A stretch of DNA of 64,000 bases from assembly GCA_002104895.1 (NCBI GenBank), contig MCFG01000006.1, positions 277,501 to 341,500 of the forward strand. The letters run 5' to 3'. A program made the position numbers and the translations under genes. This DNA comes from Anaeromyces robustus (taxonomy: Eukaryota > Neocallimastigomycota > Neocallimastigomycetes > Neocallimastigales > Neocallimastigaceae). Below the pieces are notes generated by a model that ran no database searches, had not been told where the DNA came from, and saw only the letters and a program-made list of their open reading frames with translations. Numbering within the stretch: position 1 is the stretch's first letter; each line of letters starts with the position of its first letter. Positions 1 to 12,046 of the stretch are shown here, piece by piece.

Positions 1-71
1 TTTTTCTTTTTATATTAGTTATTCTTTGTATATTTTTTAAATTTTTAAATTATATATATATATAATTAAAA

Positions 72-1380
72 ATGAATTCCTCATTATCATTATCAACAAG
101 CATTCTTCGTAATACAAACTTATTGAAAAGATCTTTTTCTTCAACTGCTATTAACAATAAAGTAAATAAATAAAATAGTTTAGAAATTATTTTTTTTTAA
201 TAATTGTTTAATAATAAATTTAGAAAAAAAAAATAAAAAATAAAAATAATAAGGATATAACATATAAACAAAATCATAATTATTATTATTATTAATAAAT
301 TTTATTTTTTTTATTAAAGTCTTGGACTAGATTAATTAGATTCGAAGGTTTAGATAATAAAATTCATTATGGTGAACCAATTAATGTAACTGAAATTAAC
401 ACTAATAATGTTAAGGATTTAAAAGCAAAAATTGTTGAAGGTGATATTCTTACTAAGAATAACGAAGTTACTGATAAAGTTGTTGGAGTTAAAAAGGTAT
501 TCATATTTATATAAATAAATTGAATTGTATATATAATATATATATTATATAAATTAAACTATATATAAAATAATTTATTAATATTATATATATGACATGT
601 ATAAATATAATTATTTATATATATAATATTTTAATATATTTATTTATTTATTTATTTATGTATTTATTATATTATATTAAATTATAATATTATAATAAAA
701 AATAGTTATTAGCACCACTTGAAAAACCACCAACCTTTTTATGTATTGGTTTAAACTATAAAAAGCATGCTAAGGAAGCTAACCGTGAACCACCAATTAA
801 CCCAATTCTTTTTGTTAAGGGTACTTCCGCTGTAAATAATCCATATGATATTGTTGAAGTTCCAAAAATTGCTACAAATAATCAAGTTGATTATGAAGTT
901 GAACTTTGTGTAGTTATTGGTAAAAAATGTAAAAATGTTAAAAAAGAAGATGCTTTAAAATATGTAGCTGGTTACACTGTTGGTAATGATGTTTCTGCTC
1001 GTAAATGGCAAGGAAATAAACTTGGTGGTGGTCAATGGAGTTTCTCTAAGAGTTTTGATGGATTTGCCCCAATTGGTCCACAATTAGTTTCTCCAGAAAT
1101 TATTCCAAATCCAAATACTTTACAATTAAAAATGAAAGTTAATGATGAAACTTTACAAAATTCTAACACAAAAGATATGATTTTTGATGTTCCAACTATT
1201 ATAAGTTTCTTATCTCAAGGTCATACTCTTGAACCAGGTACTGTTATTATGACTGGTACACCTGAAGGTGTTGGTTTCACCAGAAAACCACCAATTTGGT
1301 TATTAGATGGTTTTAAAGCTGAAGCCTATATTGAAAAAATTGGTTCTATCAAAAACACTATGAAATATTTAAAAGAATAA
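72..1380 (+). CDS. FAHD2: FAHD2-like fumarylacetoacetate hydrolase family protein, three exons
   Basis: Exons 72-161, 320-496 and 706-1380 join in frame to a 313-residue protein, close to animal FAHD2 (about 314). Exon 3 carries the FAH fold: GLNYKKHAKEA near residue 104, the metal-binding pair EVE (E153, E155) and the third ligand in GNDVSAR (D184), then GTPEGVGFTRKPP near the C-terminus, the FAHD2-type ending. The first 30 residues are rich in Ser, Leu, Asn, Arg and Thr, with few acidic residues, and contain KRSFSST, like a mitochondrial or hydrogenosomal presequence; this targeting is inferred. FAHD relatives act on acylpyruvates or oxaloacetate, but FAHD2 substrates are poorly known, so no reaction is assigned. 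The start is the first ATG after an A-rich leader and gives the presequence. Introns are 158 and 209 bp, both phase 0. Confidence 0.9.
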
Positions 1381-1551
1381 AATATTAATAAATATTAAAA
1401 TATTAATATAAAAATCAAATAGTAATAATAATAATATCAATAATAATAATTAAAATGAAAATAAAAATGAAATGAATCAATAATAAATGAGTAGAAGATA
1501 AATAAATAAAAATTATACAAATAATAATCAAATAAAATAAATTAAAATACA

Positions 1552-1583
<32 letters not shown>

Positions 1584-2338
1584 GAAAAAGGAAAGAATAA
1601 CAATAAAAAAGTGTAATATAAATTATTAAAGTAAAAAAAAAATAAAATAAAAATAAAAAAAAAAAAAAAAAAATAAAAAATGTGTATTATAATTAATTCA
1701 ATTAAATAAACCAACAATAAAAAAATAATAATAAAATATTGGATTTAATTATTATATATAATTAATAAAGTTTATTAATTTTTAATTAACTATAATCTTT
1801 TTAATGAAAAGAATAAAAGATTAATAATAATAAAAATAAAAATAATGTTTTATAATATAAAAGTAAAAACTGTTATTTTTTATTTAATTATTTTTATTTT
1901 TTATTTTTATTTTCTTTTTTTTTTATTTCATTCTTAATTTCATTATTATTTATATTGGTATCTTCTTACTTAAGAATATCCATTTTATATATTTATTAAT
2001 TAATATTCATTTTTAATAATATATAATATATAATATAATATAATAAAATATAATAATTTTTTTTTTTCATTCCTACTAAATCATTTTTTATGTAATATAA
2101 AATTTAAACTTTTTCAAGATTTAGTATATAATTTCTTCGACAATGATTGGTTAAAATGAATTAGTTTAACATTTTTTAAAAATATTTTTTTTAAAAAAAA
2201 TTTTTTTAATAACAAATTTTAATCCTTAATAATAATTATAATTATTATTACTAGAAAGAAAAAGAAAATAAAGAAAACAATTGTAAAGAATATATAATAG
2301 AAACATTTATTGGTACATTAATATTTTAAGAGATAAAA
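1381..2338. other. AT-rich intergenic spacer
   Basis: Between two same-strand genes. It starts A-rich (likely 3' UTR of the FAHD2-like gene) with AAAT and AAAAT runs, then becomes mixed A/T. An ATTGG (inverted CCAAT) core lies at 2146-2150. The long reverse-strand reading frame at 1415-1717 is only phenylalanine, isoleucine, leucine and tyrosine from A/T runs and is not a gene. Confidence 0.7.
2146..2150 (-). promoter_or_regulatory. possible CCAAT box
   Basis: ATTGG inside GATTGGTTAA, about 190 bp before the ATG of the DUF155 gene, in a stretch otherwise nearly pure A/T. The position suits a CCAAT-binding (HAP/NF-Y) site, but the pentamer alone is weak evidence. Confidence 0.25.
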
Positions 2339-4549
2339 ATGAGTTCATCACTTATTCATTTAAATACTATTATTAATAATTCAAATAAATTAAATCCATT
2401 AGTATTTTCATTACTTAAGGTAATTAATATTTTTTACAATCATTTAAAATTAATAAAAAGAAATAATATTGAAATTAAAAAAAAAAGAAAAAAAAAAGAA
2501 ATTTCAATAAATTATTATAAATTTTATTTAAAATTATTTTAATTATATAACTAAATTTATACAACTATATTATTATATTGACTTAATAATATATATATAA
2601 TATTTATTTTGAAAATTATTACAAAAAATATAAAGACTGGAAGAACAATAACCTTTAATACACCAGTATTAAATCAAAATAGATTTGAATCTATATCTTC
2701 AAATTCAAGTAAGAGAAATAGACCAAGAAATGTTTCTTCCAAGAGACGTAAGGTACTTATTAATAAAAATGGAAATTCATATATTATAATAATAATAATT
2801 CTATATTATTATTATTATTATTATTATTATAATTTGGTAATCTAAGTCAAATTTTAATTATTATTATTATTATTGTTATTATTATTACTATTATTATTAT
2901 TTGTATTAATTTAGGCTGATACTAGAGAATTATCACAAAAGTTAATGTCCTATGCTAATACAACAATAGATGAAAATGATTTAAGTCCAAAAATTTCTTC
3001 CACTCAAATTAAAAGAAAAAAGAGAACTACAAATTCAAAAAAATATAAAACAAATAAAACTTCTTCCAATTTAAATAAAAAGAAAAATATTGAAAAAAGA
3101 GAAAAAGTTAAAAAGATTGAAGATGTTATTGAAAATGATAGTTTTACTCAAGATATTGATGACGACGTTGATGTCAATATAGATAAAGAAAATGTAATTA
3201 TAAAATAACATAAATATAATTAAAAATTTGTTATTATTTATTTTAATATATATATATTTTTTATTTCTTTTATTTATTTTAATTACATATATATAAAAAT
3301 AAAAAATATTTTTAATATTAAAATAAATAAACTATTTTTTTTATTTTTATATAAAATATAAAATATTTGTAATATTAAAATAAATAAACTATTTTATAAT
3401 TTTATATATATATTTATTTATAAATAAAGTTAAGTAAGGTTATGGCTTATTGTACTGCTGAAGGTTATAATATTGATAAATTATCATCAATACTGAATAA
3501 AAATTATGCTGAATGTACTTCAGTTACTAATGATATTTTAAGAATTAAATTTAGTAACGATAATAATAATGAAGCTTATATATTTGCTGATGGAACAGTA
3601 GTATCATGGGGTCCAGATGAATCTGAAAATTTAAAATTATTAAATAAAATAAAGAAAGCTGAAATTAAAAGATTAAAAATTCATGAATATGAATGGTTTA
3701 ATTATATTGAAAACAACAATATGTAAGTTTTAAATTAAAAAAATAAATATATATATATATATATATAACAATAAATACAATATAGACTATATTATTTTTT
3801 TTTTTTTAAAAAAAAAAAAAAGCTTAATAATTTAAGGAAAAAAATAATTTTTTTTTTTGAATTTATTTATTAAACTAACCTTTCTATTTATTTATTTATT
3901 TTTGATTTAATAAATTTATAGACCAGGAGGCATGAAAGATGATATAGTTTATATTGGTAATGCAATTTCAGCTGATGAAGCAAAATTAGCTTTTTCAACA
4001 GGTTTTTCAAGATCTGTTAAATTATCTGTATTAGAAGATTTATTAGATCAATATCTTTATAAAAATAAATGGATACCAGATTATTTAACTAGAGGAAAAA
4101 GACTTCCACTTTCACGTACTCAAGTTCTTCAACGTATTGGTGAATTATTCCAACTTCGTGGTTCTGCTAATCTTTATTCTGATCTTTTAGAAACTCCAGA
4201 TTTCTGTTGGAGTAGTGATCAATTAGCCGAATATTTCGGTAATATTAGTCGTGTTTTAGAAATTCGTTCAAGAATGTCTATATTTAACCGTAAATTAGAT
4301 TATGCTAATGATATGTCATCTTTAATGAAAAGTCATCTTAAAGAACGTCATAATTTCAAATTAGAATGGATTATTATTACTCTTATTGCTATTGAAGTTA
4401 TTGCTGGTGGTGTTACAGTATTAGAAAAATTAGGTTATATAAACTTTGATCGTTTCCATAGACATTATTCAGATGTAAAAATAGAAAATGTTGATAATGA
4501 TTCTGAATTATTAAAAGATGAAAAGAAATATATAGAAGATACTAAATAA
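2339..4549 (+). CDS. RMD1: DUF155 family (RMND1/RMD1-like) membrane protein, five exons
   Basis: Exons 2339-2419, 2636-2752, 2915-3193, 3439-3722 and 3922-4549 give 462 residues, similar to human RMND1 (about 449). The N-terminal 150 residues are basic, Ser/Asn-rich and poorly conserved. Exon 4 opens the DUF155 domain with VMAYCTAEGYNI and includes FADGTVVSWG. Exon 5 has the conserved C-terminal part, including RERHNFKLEW-like sequence (here KERHNFKLEW), followed by one membrane segment at about residues 401-422. RMND1 in animals is an inner mitochondrial membrane protein needed for mitochondrial translation; yeast Rmd1/Rmd8 are needed for meiotic nuclear division. Without the 3194-3438 intron, exon 3 would run into a stop at 3206; splicing at GTAATT joins EN to VMAYC in phase 0, so I treat 2339-3208 and 3442-4549 as one gene. 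The N-terminal exons are the less certain part. Confidence 0.82.
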
Positions 4550-4683
4550 GATTGATAATTAATATATAAATATATAAAAAAAATTATATTATATTATATT
4601 ATATTATATTATATTCTAATTATATTTATTTCTATTTAAGTTATATATATAATATAATTTAAAAATTTTATTTATATAAATTA

Positions 4684-4723
<40 letters not shown>

Positions 4724-5598
4724 AATAAATGTTGTTTCATCTTTTTCTTTTTTTTTTTTTATTTTAATAATAATTATAAATAATAAATTATTAGAATATA
4801 AAAGTTAAAATTAAAATTTATATATATATATAATAGAGTAAGAAAAGTAAATAAATATTATAATATATAAAGGTAAAGATAAAATAATAATTATAAAAAC
4901 AAAAAAATAAAAATAAAAAAAAAATAAAAATAAAAATAAAGATAAAAATAAAATAAAATAAAATAAAATAAAATAAAATAAAATAAAATAAAATAAAATA
5001 AAATAAAATAAAATAAAATAAAATAAAATAAAAATAAAATAAATAAAATAAAATATAAAATAAATGAAATAAAATATAAAATAAATATAAATAAACATAA
5101 AATAAAAATTAAGTAAAAGATATAATTTTAAAAAAAAATAAAATAAAATAAATGAATACTTTAATCGTTGAAAACTTTTCATTTCCAAAAAAATGAAAAC
5201 TTTTAAAGTTAAAACCATATTATTAACATAAATTATATAATAAAATTTTTGCAAAAAAAAAAAAAAAGAAAAAAAGAAAAAAAGAAATTAATATAATAAG
5301 AAATAATAAATTATCTAATAAATTTAGACTAAGATAAAATCATTTATATTCTATTAATTTTTAAATCAATTTTTAAATTTGATAATTTACAATTTTTAAG
5401 TTAACCTTGTCAAAAATATTTAATTTTAAAAGTTTATATTAATTATTTTTATTTAATTATCGAAACTCATTTAGATATTAAGATATTTAGCATATTAAAA
5501 TTTATTATAAAAAAGGTATATATATATAACAAAAGAATAAAAGGAAAGTCTTGGGTTATATATATTACATATAATTATAATATATATTTTATATATAG

Positions 5599-5633
<35 letters not shown>

Positions 5634-7107
5634 AGAAAAAAAGTAACATCTTATACAAGATAAAAAAATAAAACAAATCAAATAAAATAAAATTTATATG
5701 TATCTACAAAAGGTTATTAAATATTATTAAATTTTATAATAATTCTACTGATTCTTAAAAATAACAAAGAAAAAAAAAAAACGAATATTGAGAATAATAA
5801 TTTATATTTCTTTTTACTATAAAAACAAAAGGGTAGGAATATTATTAAATAGCAAAAAAAAAAAAGAAAAAGAAAAGTAAAGAAAGGAGTTAAAATTTTT
5901 TGATTTCTTGTTTTTAAGATAAAAATATATATATAAATGAGTATATAGGTAAAAATAAAAAAGGTATAAAAATATAAAGAAAAAAAAAAAGGGGATTTTT
6001 TTTTTTTTATAATTATTTATTATTATGTAAATTTATTTTCTTTCTTTCTTTCTTTCTTTCTTTTTTTTTTTTTTTGTATTAACCATGATTATTATTATTT
6101 ATTATTTTCTTAAATTATCAATTATCAATTAAAGTATTAATGGAAAAAAGTAAAAAAAAAAAAATTTTTCTACTTTAATTATTATTATTATTATTCTCGA
6201 AATAATATATATATTTTTTTTATTGATTGTTATTTTAATAAAGAGTACCGTTATAATATATATAAAAGCTATTATTATTACTTATGTAAAAAAAAAAAAA
6301 AATTAATTTGATTTTATTTTCTGTAATTTTCTTTCTTGGTTTTTTTTCGTTAAATATATATTTATAATTTTTTATTTTTATTTTTATTTTTATTAAAATG
6401 ATCGATCATTATATCTTTTTATATGATTGAATTGAATGATTTATTTTTTGATTTTTTTTTTATTATATTTTTTATTATATATATATATATATTATTGTTA
6501 TTATTATTATTTTTATTTTATTTCTTTTTTTTTTTTTTTTTTTCGAATTTTTTTATATTTATATATATATATATATATAAACGTATTTATTAAGCTTGTT
6601 AAAAAAAAATAATAATAAATATTATTATGATAAATAGTATATAAAAAAAATGTAATTAGAAAAAAATTGTCATGGAGAATCATATATAATTAAAAAAAAA
6701 AAAAAAAAAAAAAACAATGAAAAAGAAATAGAAAAAAAAGTATGAAAATAGAAATGAAAAATATATTATTATTATTATTATTTTATAATAATTAAAAAAA
6801 AAAAAAAAAATAGATAATATAATAATTATTTTTATATATTAATATAAAAAAATATATATATATATATAAATAAAGTTAAAAATATATAAATCTTTTTACT
6901 ATAATATAAAGACTTATATATTCATATAAATAATAATTCTTTATATATATATATATTATTTTTTTAATATATATTTCTATTTAAATTTCTATTAATAATA
7001 CTATTATTTTTTTTTTTTTTTCTTGAATGAATTAATTTTTTTTTGATTAAATTTTAATTTTTAATTATATTAAAATAAAATAAAAAATAAAATAAAATTA
7101 AATTAAA
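4550..7107. repeat. convergent low-complexity spacer with AAAAT array and poly(A) runs
   Basis: Lies between the 3' ends of the DUF155 gene (+) and the MFS gene (-). It holds an (AAAAT)n array at about 4946-5033, a poly(A) run of more than 30 bases at 5599-5632, TTTC repeats near 6040-6061, and many AT and AAT runs. Near 5167-5210 the word TGAAAACTTTT occurs twice about 30 bp apart. No coding signal or RNA gene is visible; the reverse frame at 4811-5254 is repeat translation. Confidence 0.75.
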
Positions 7108-9172
7108 TTAATTCTCTATTAAAATTCCATTATGTTCATTTTCTTCTTCTATTTCTTTTTCTATTGCCTTTATAATTTCTTCTTCTTCTTCTCCTTCAAA
7201 TTCAGTTGTAGTATCTTCTTGATGCATTAATGAACCACTTTCAAGTTCATCTAATGATAATTTTCCACTTTCATGTTTTCTTTCTATTACATCATTAAAT
7301 CCATATATATTGCCTACAGCAAGTGCAATTTCAATTAAACTTGTTAAAACTAAACAACATTTAAAAGATACAAAAGAATCTATAATTAAACTTTCAACAT
7401 TGAGAAATACCAAAGCATAAATGGCAACAGCATATGCCATTAAAGAAAATCCATAAGATTTTGCTATTGGTAAGAAATTATCAATCATATGATGGAATAA
7501 AATAGCATATCCTAATTCAATTGAGAAAAGAATTGGAATACTAAGAATACATACAACATAAAAATGATCTGTCAATGCCAAAATAAAGTATGAAATTCCA
7601 GAAATGATAAATAATGATGTTAATATAATATGTCTTTGATATTTAACACATTTATTATATATAACTATAACAATTGGAATAGATAATAAATTTAAAATAC
7701 TCCATAATAAATTTATGAATGTGAAATTTTCACTCATAATTGCATGAGTAACACTCTTATATTCTTCATTAGTTGAGGTTGATTTCAACAATGATATATG
7801 CATTATACCAGAAATTAAAGATAAAACAACACCAAATAAGTTAGTTAATATATATGAAGCATGTTTTTGTTGTTTTGGTGGCTTAAAGCATAAATTAATG
7901 GTTGAACAATAAGTATCATTTTCTTCTTCAATGTTTGGAATAAGTGAACCATTTGGAACTTTGGTACTATTTTCTTCAGCCATAATATAAAGCTCATCAG
8001 CTGCACTAAATATTTTATGTTCTTTTACTAAATATCTTGGAGATTCATGTTTCCATTTATATTTTAAATATGTAATAATAAATGATGGTATTGTATAAAT
8101 CAATGATGTTAATTTCATTCCTAATAATGGTACAAATATCCAGGATAAATATGATGATACTATAACTATTTAATTTATATTAATAAAAATAAAAAGAATA
8201 TTTAATTAATATAAATATTAATATAAATATATATGTAAAAAAAAATAATAATTTATTAATTTTATTTTTTTTTTTTTTTATACTTACCACCAGCTATTAT
8301 CCAATAAGATACAAAATATAAATGAGATATTTGAATCTTTGATATTAATGTAAATTCTAAAAACATTTGATAATCTACTGTTATTATTGATGCTATTATT
8401 TTATATTATATAAAAATAATGTAAAAAAAAAAAATTATAATAAATTAATATTACAAGTTTTTTAAATATAACAGTTATTAATTATAAATATTTTACCTAA
8501 ACCAAGACCAATAAAGAATCTTGAAATTAATAACCATACGTAAGAAGATATAAAAGAAGAAACCAAAAGTGATAAACTTGTAATTAAACTACTATAGAAG
8601 AAAGCTTTTGAACGACCTAAAATATTTTGTTTATTTATTTGTTTATTTTTTTTAAATTAGTTTATTTATTTACTTTTAATAAATAAAAAAATAATAATAT
8701 ATTTATAAAAGAAAATAACATTACCATATCTTTTGCCCACACTAGACCATAAAAAACCACCCAATATTTGGCCAACAAATAGTAATGATAATGTTTGATT
8801 AAAAATTATGGAATTTTCAGATGTATAATTTAATTCATCTTTTAACTTTGAAATTGTTGTTAATATAAAACATAATTGTAATGATGCATTTCCTAATATT
8901 TTTTTTATATCAAAATAAAATAAAAAATATATATATTAATTATTTTTACCAAAATAAAATAAAAATAAAAATAAAAAATAAAATATTAAATACATTTGTG
9001 TTATTAATTTTTATACATTATTTAAGAATATACCTATACTACTGCCTGATAATAAAGATAATTTTCTATGAAAAGGACCATAGCCTATTCCTTCAATAGC
9101 CTGATCTACTGTATATTTTTCAAAAAGATTTTTGGATTCTCTCCTATCTACTATATTTATTGAATCTGCCAT
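7108..9172 (-). CDS. MFS transporter, SV2/organic solute type, five exons
   Basis: Exons on the minus strand, 9172-9034, 8892-8725, 8616-8497, 8392-8288 and 8165-7108, give 529 residues. After a 20-residue cytosolic lead comes YTVDQAIEGIGYGPFHRKL, the signature that opens SV2-like major facilitator proteins. The sequence WSSVGKRYGRSKAF is the loop 2-3 motif, LEFTLISK-IQIS matches the region usually reading EF(x)PTxxRG, and HESPRYL at residues 217-223 is the central PESPRYL motif. About ten to twelve hydrophobic segments follow the usual 6+6 plan. The C-terminal 60 residues are hydrophilic and Glu-rich. All four introns are phase 1 and split glycine or alanine codons. The substrate cannot be told; close families carry organic ions, sugars or aromatic acids. 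Confidence 0.87.
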
Positions 9173-11391
9173 TTTATTATAAATTCTATTAAATATATGC
9201 TATTTTTTATTTTATTTTTTTTATAAAAGAACTATTATTTAATAATAAAAAATGAATGTTGTTTTTTTTTGGTTTTATGAGATAAACTATGTATAAATAA
9301 ATGTATATAAGGTTTATTTCTTTTTTGTCTTTTAATTATTTTATAATAATAATTTATAAAATCTAATATTATCGTTTAAACTTATATATACTATTATTTA
9401 AGAATAAAGATAATATAATAAAATATTATTATATAAAAATTTCGTTGAAATTATATATATTTACATATATTTTTTGAGAATTTATTTTTAATAAAGTGTT
9501 AAAACAAATTTAATGTTACTCAATAATATTAATTTATTAAGTTTAAATTTGTTTTCTTAATTTAAATATATTATTATAATTAACTATATTTGGATTAATA
9601 AAAAAAAAAAAGAAGGAAAAATGTTTTAACAATTTTCTTATTTTTTTTTATTATTATTTATTAGATTTGGTATATTTTTTTTATTATGGTATATTATATT
9701 GATTTTATTCCTGTTTGTTTATATGAATAAAAAAATATTAATGCTCTATAATGTGATTTTATAAAAAAAATATATTTTTTTTGTTTATTAAAAAAAGATT
9801 GATTTTTATTTATTAATCTCTCATCTCCATTATAATTATATTCTATTAATTATTTTTAATTATTATTTCCATTAATAATAATAAAATTATTTATAGGAAA
9901 CAATAAACAATATTTTTTATTATTTATTTAATTTTTATTTATTTTTTTTTCTTTTTTTTTTTTATTTTTTTATTAAATATATGAACTTCTTTTTTGTTTT
10001 TATTTTACTTGCAATTTTTTTTTATTTTTCTTTTCAATTTTTTCTTTATTTTCTCTATATATTTGTTGTTATTTTTCTTCCTTATTTATTTATTTTTTTT
10101 TTCTGTTTATTTTAATGTAATAAATCTTCACGTTTTAATTAGAACATTTATTTTTTTATTAATGCTTTTATTTTAATTACTTTTAATTTAAATATTAAAT
10201 ATACTATTAATTATTTTTAAATAAGAATTCAATAATTTCTTAAAATTATAAAAATTCTTTTTTAATCAAATATATTTTCATTCTTAATATTTAAATATAA
10301 ATGGTCATTTAAATATTATTAATAGTATGTAATAAGTAAATATTAAAGTAATTTCAAAATAAAAATATTCGAAAAAAAAAAATAAAAAAGAAATACAAAA
10401 AAAAAATTTAATTAATATATTATTTCTATTTTTTTTTTTTCTTTTTTTATTTTTTTTTTTTGACACTATATAAAATTATATTATTTACAATTTATAATAT
10501 AAGATTATTTTTTTTAATTATCAATACATTTTATATATTATAATATATATTATACTATATATTATAATATATTATTATATACAAATACTTATATTAATAA
10601 TATAATTTTATTGAATAAATACTTTTTTTAATCTTTTCCTTTTTTTTTTTTTCTTTTTTTGAATAATTGTTATATATTATATTATATTATATTATATATT
10701 TATAATATATAATAAAATATATTACTATTATATTATATAAATTATTTCTATTATATTATTATTATATTGTATATATTAATTCTATTGTAAATTGTAAAAC
10801 ATTTATTCTATTTTTCTAATAATTAAAATTTATAATTCTTTTCCTATTAATTATACTTTTTATTATTTATAATTATTTAAATATTAGAATTTAATATATT
10901 AATAATAAATATTTAATATATATTAATATTTAAATAATTACACATCAAATAAATACAATTTATATATCAAAATTATATATATTATTAAAAATGTTTTATA
11001 TATTTATTTATCTATATCTAATTTATTTATTTATTTTCAATAAATATTTTTATTTAAATATTATTAATTCATCTATTTATATTTTAAAAACTGTTACACA
11101 ACCTAAAAAATTTTTAATATGTTGTACAATTATATTACTCAATATTATTATATATTACAGTTATATTATAATATATTAATATATAAATACATAATTAATA
11201 TTCTTAAAAAGAAAAAAAAAAATTAAAATAAAAAATTTTAAATGGGGATTATAATTATAAAAATTTTTAAGTATTATTATTGAAAAGTATAAATTTACCA
11301 TGTGATATGCATACATTTAAATACATTTATGTTAATTTGTAATAATTTCACTTAAAAAAAAAAAAATAAAAAAGAATCTCTTTAGTGTTTT

Positions 11392-11442
<51 letters not shown>

Positions 11443-12046
11443 TTTTATTGAGGGTTTTAATTATAGTTTTACATAAAAAATTAAAAAATAAAATATATTG
11501 ATAATGTTATTAGATTTTTTTTATATTGTATTAATTATTATATATCTAATATTTTTTTTAAAAAAATATAGAAATCTATAATTGTAGTAATTTTTTTTAT
11601 TTAGTAATATTGTTAATAATAATAAAAATTTTTATTAATTTTTATTATTATTGTCTATTACAATATTTGTATATGTAGGCTTTTTTTTTTTTTTTTTTAT
11701 TCTTGAAAAATTTTTTATAATTATTTATTATTATTTATATAATTATATTGAGATTTTATGTTATAGTTAGTTAATATTATTTATTAAATTGTTGAATATA
11801 TAGATTTTTTCTTATGTATAATTTTCTTTTCTTTTGATTTTTATTTTCTTTAATTAATTATTATAATGTTTATAATAATAATATTATTATTACTATTTTT
11901 TTTATTTTTTATTTTTTTTTTTTTTTGTATTTTTTGGTTTGTTTTTATTAAGTTTTTTTTTTTTTATAATTCGTTTTTAATTATTATTAAATTTATGTTC
12001 ATGTTCATTGTTTAATACAAATCTAAAAGAATTATATTATTTTAAT
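9173..12046. other. AT-rich spacer upstream of the MFS gene and downstream of gamma-adaptin
   Basis: No gene seen. The 9994-10176 and 10991-11179 plus-strand frames encode only Phe/Ile/Leu/Tyr-rich strings from T-rich sequence. A (TTTA)n array occupies about 11391-11446. The 11660-12046 part is strongly T-rich on the plus strand, i.e. A-rich in the sense of gamma-adaptin mRNA, and is probably its 3' UTR and flank. Confidence 0.7.
11391..11446. repeat. (TTTA)n tetranucleotide array
   Basis: About 14 uninterrupted copies of TTTA, directly readable. One of several such arrays in the window. Confidence 0.95.

Noticed and set aside
5160-5215. Repeat of TGAAAACTTTT with partial symmetry, considered as a hairpin
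   Set aside because: The two words are direct, not inverted, repeats, and the flanks do not pair well.
4811-5254. 147-codon reverse-strand frame
   Set aside because: It is the translation of the AAAAT array (repeating FYFIL-type residues) with no conserved feature.
10991-11179. 62-codon plus-strand frame, possible small membrane protein
   Set aside because: Composition is just Ile, Tyr, Leu, Phe from A/T sequence, although the middle part (TVTQPKKFLICCT) is more complex; no splice partner or homology wording found.
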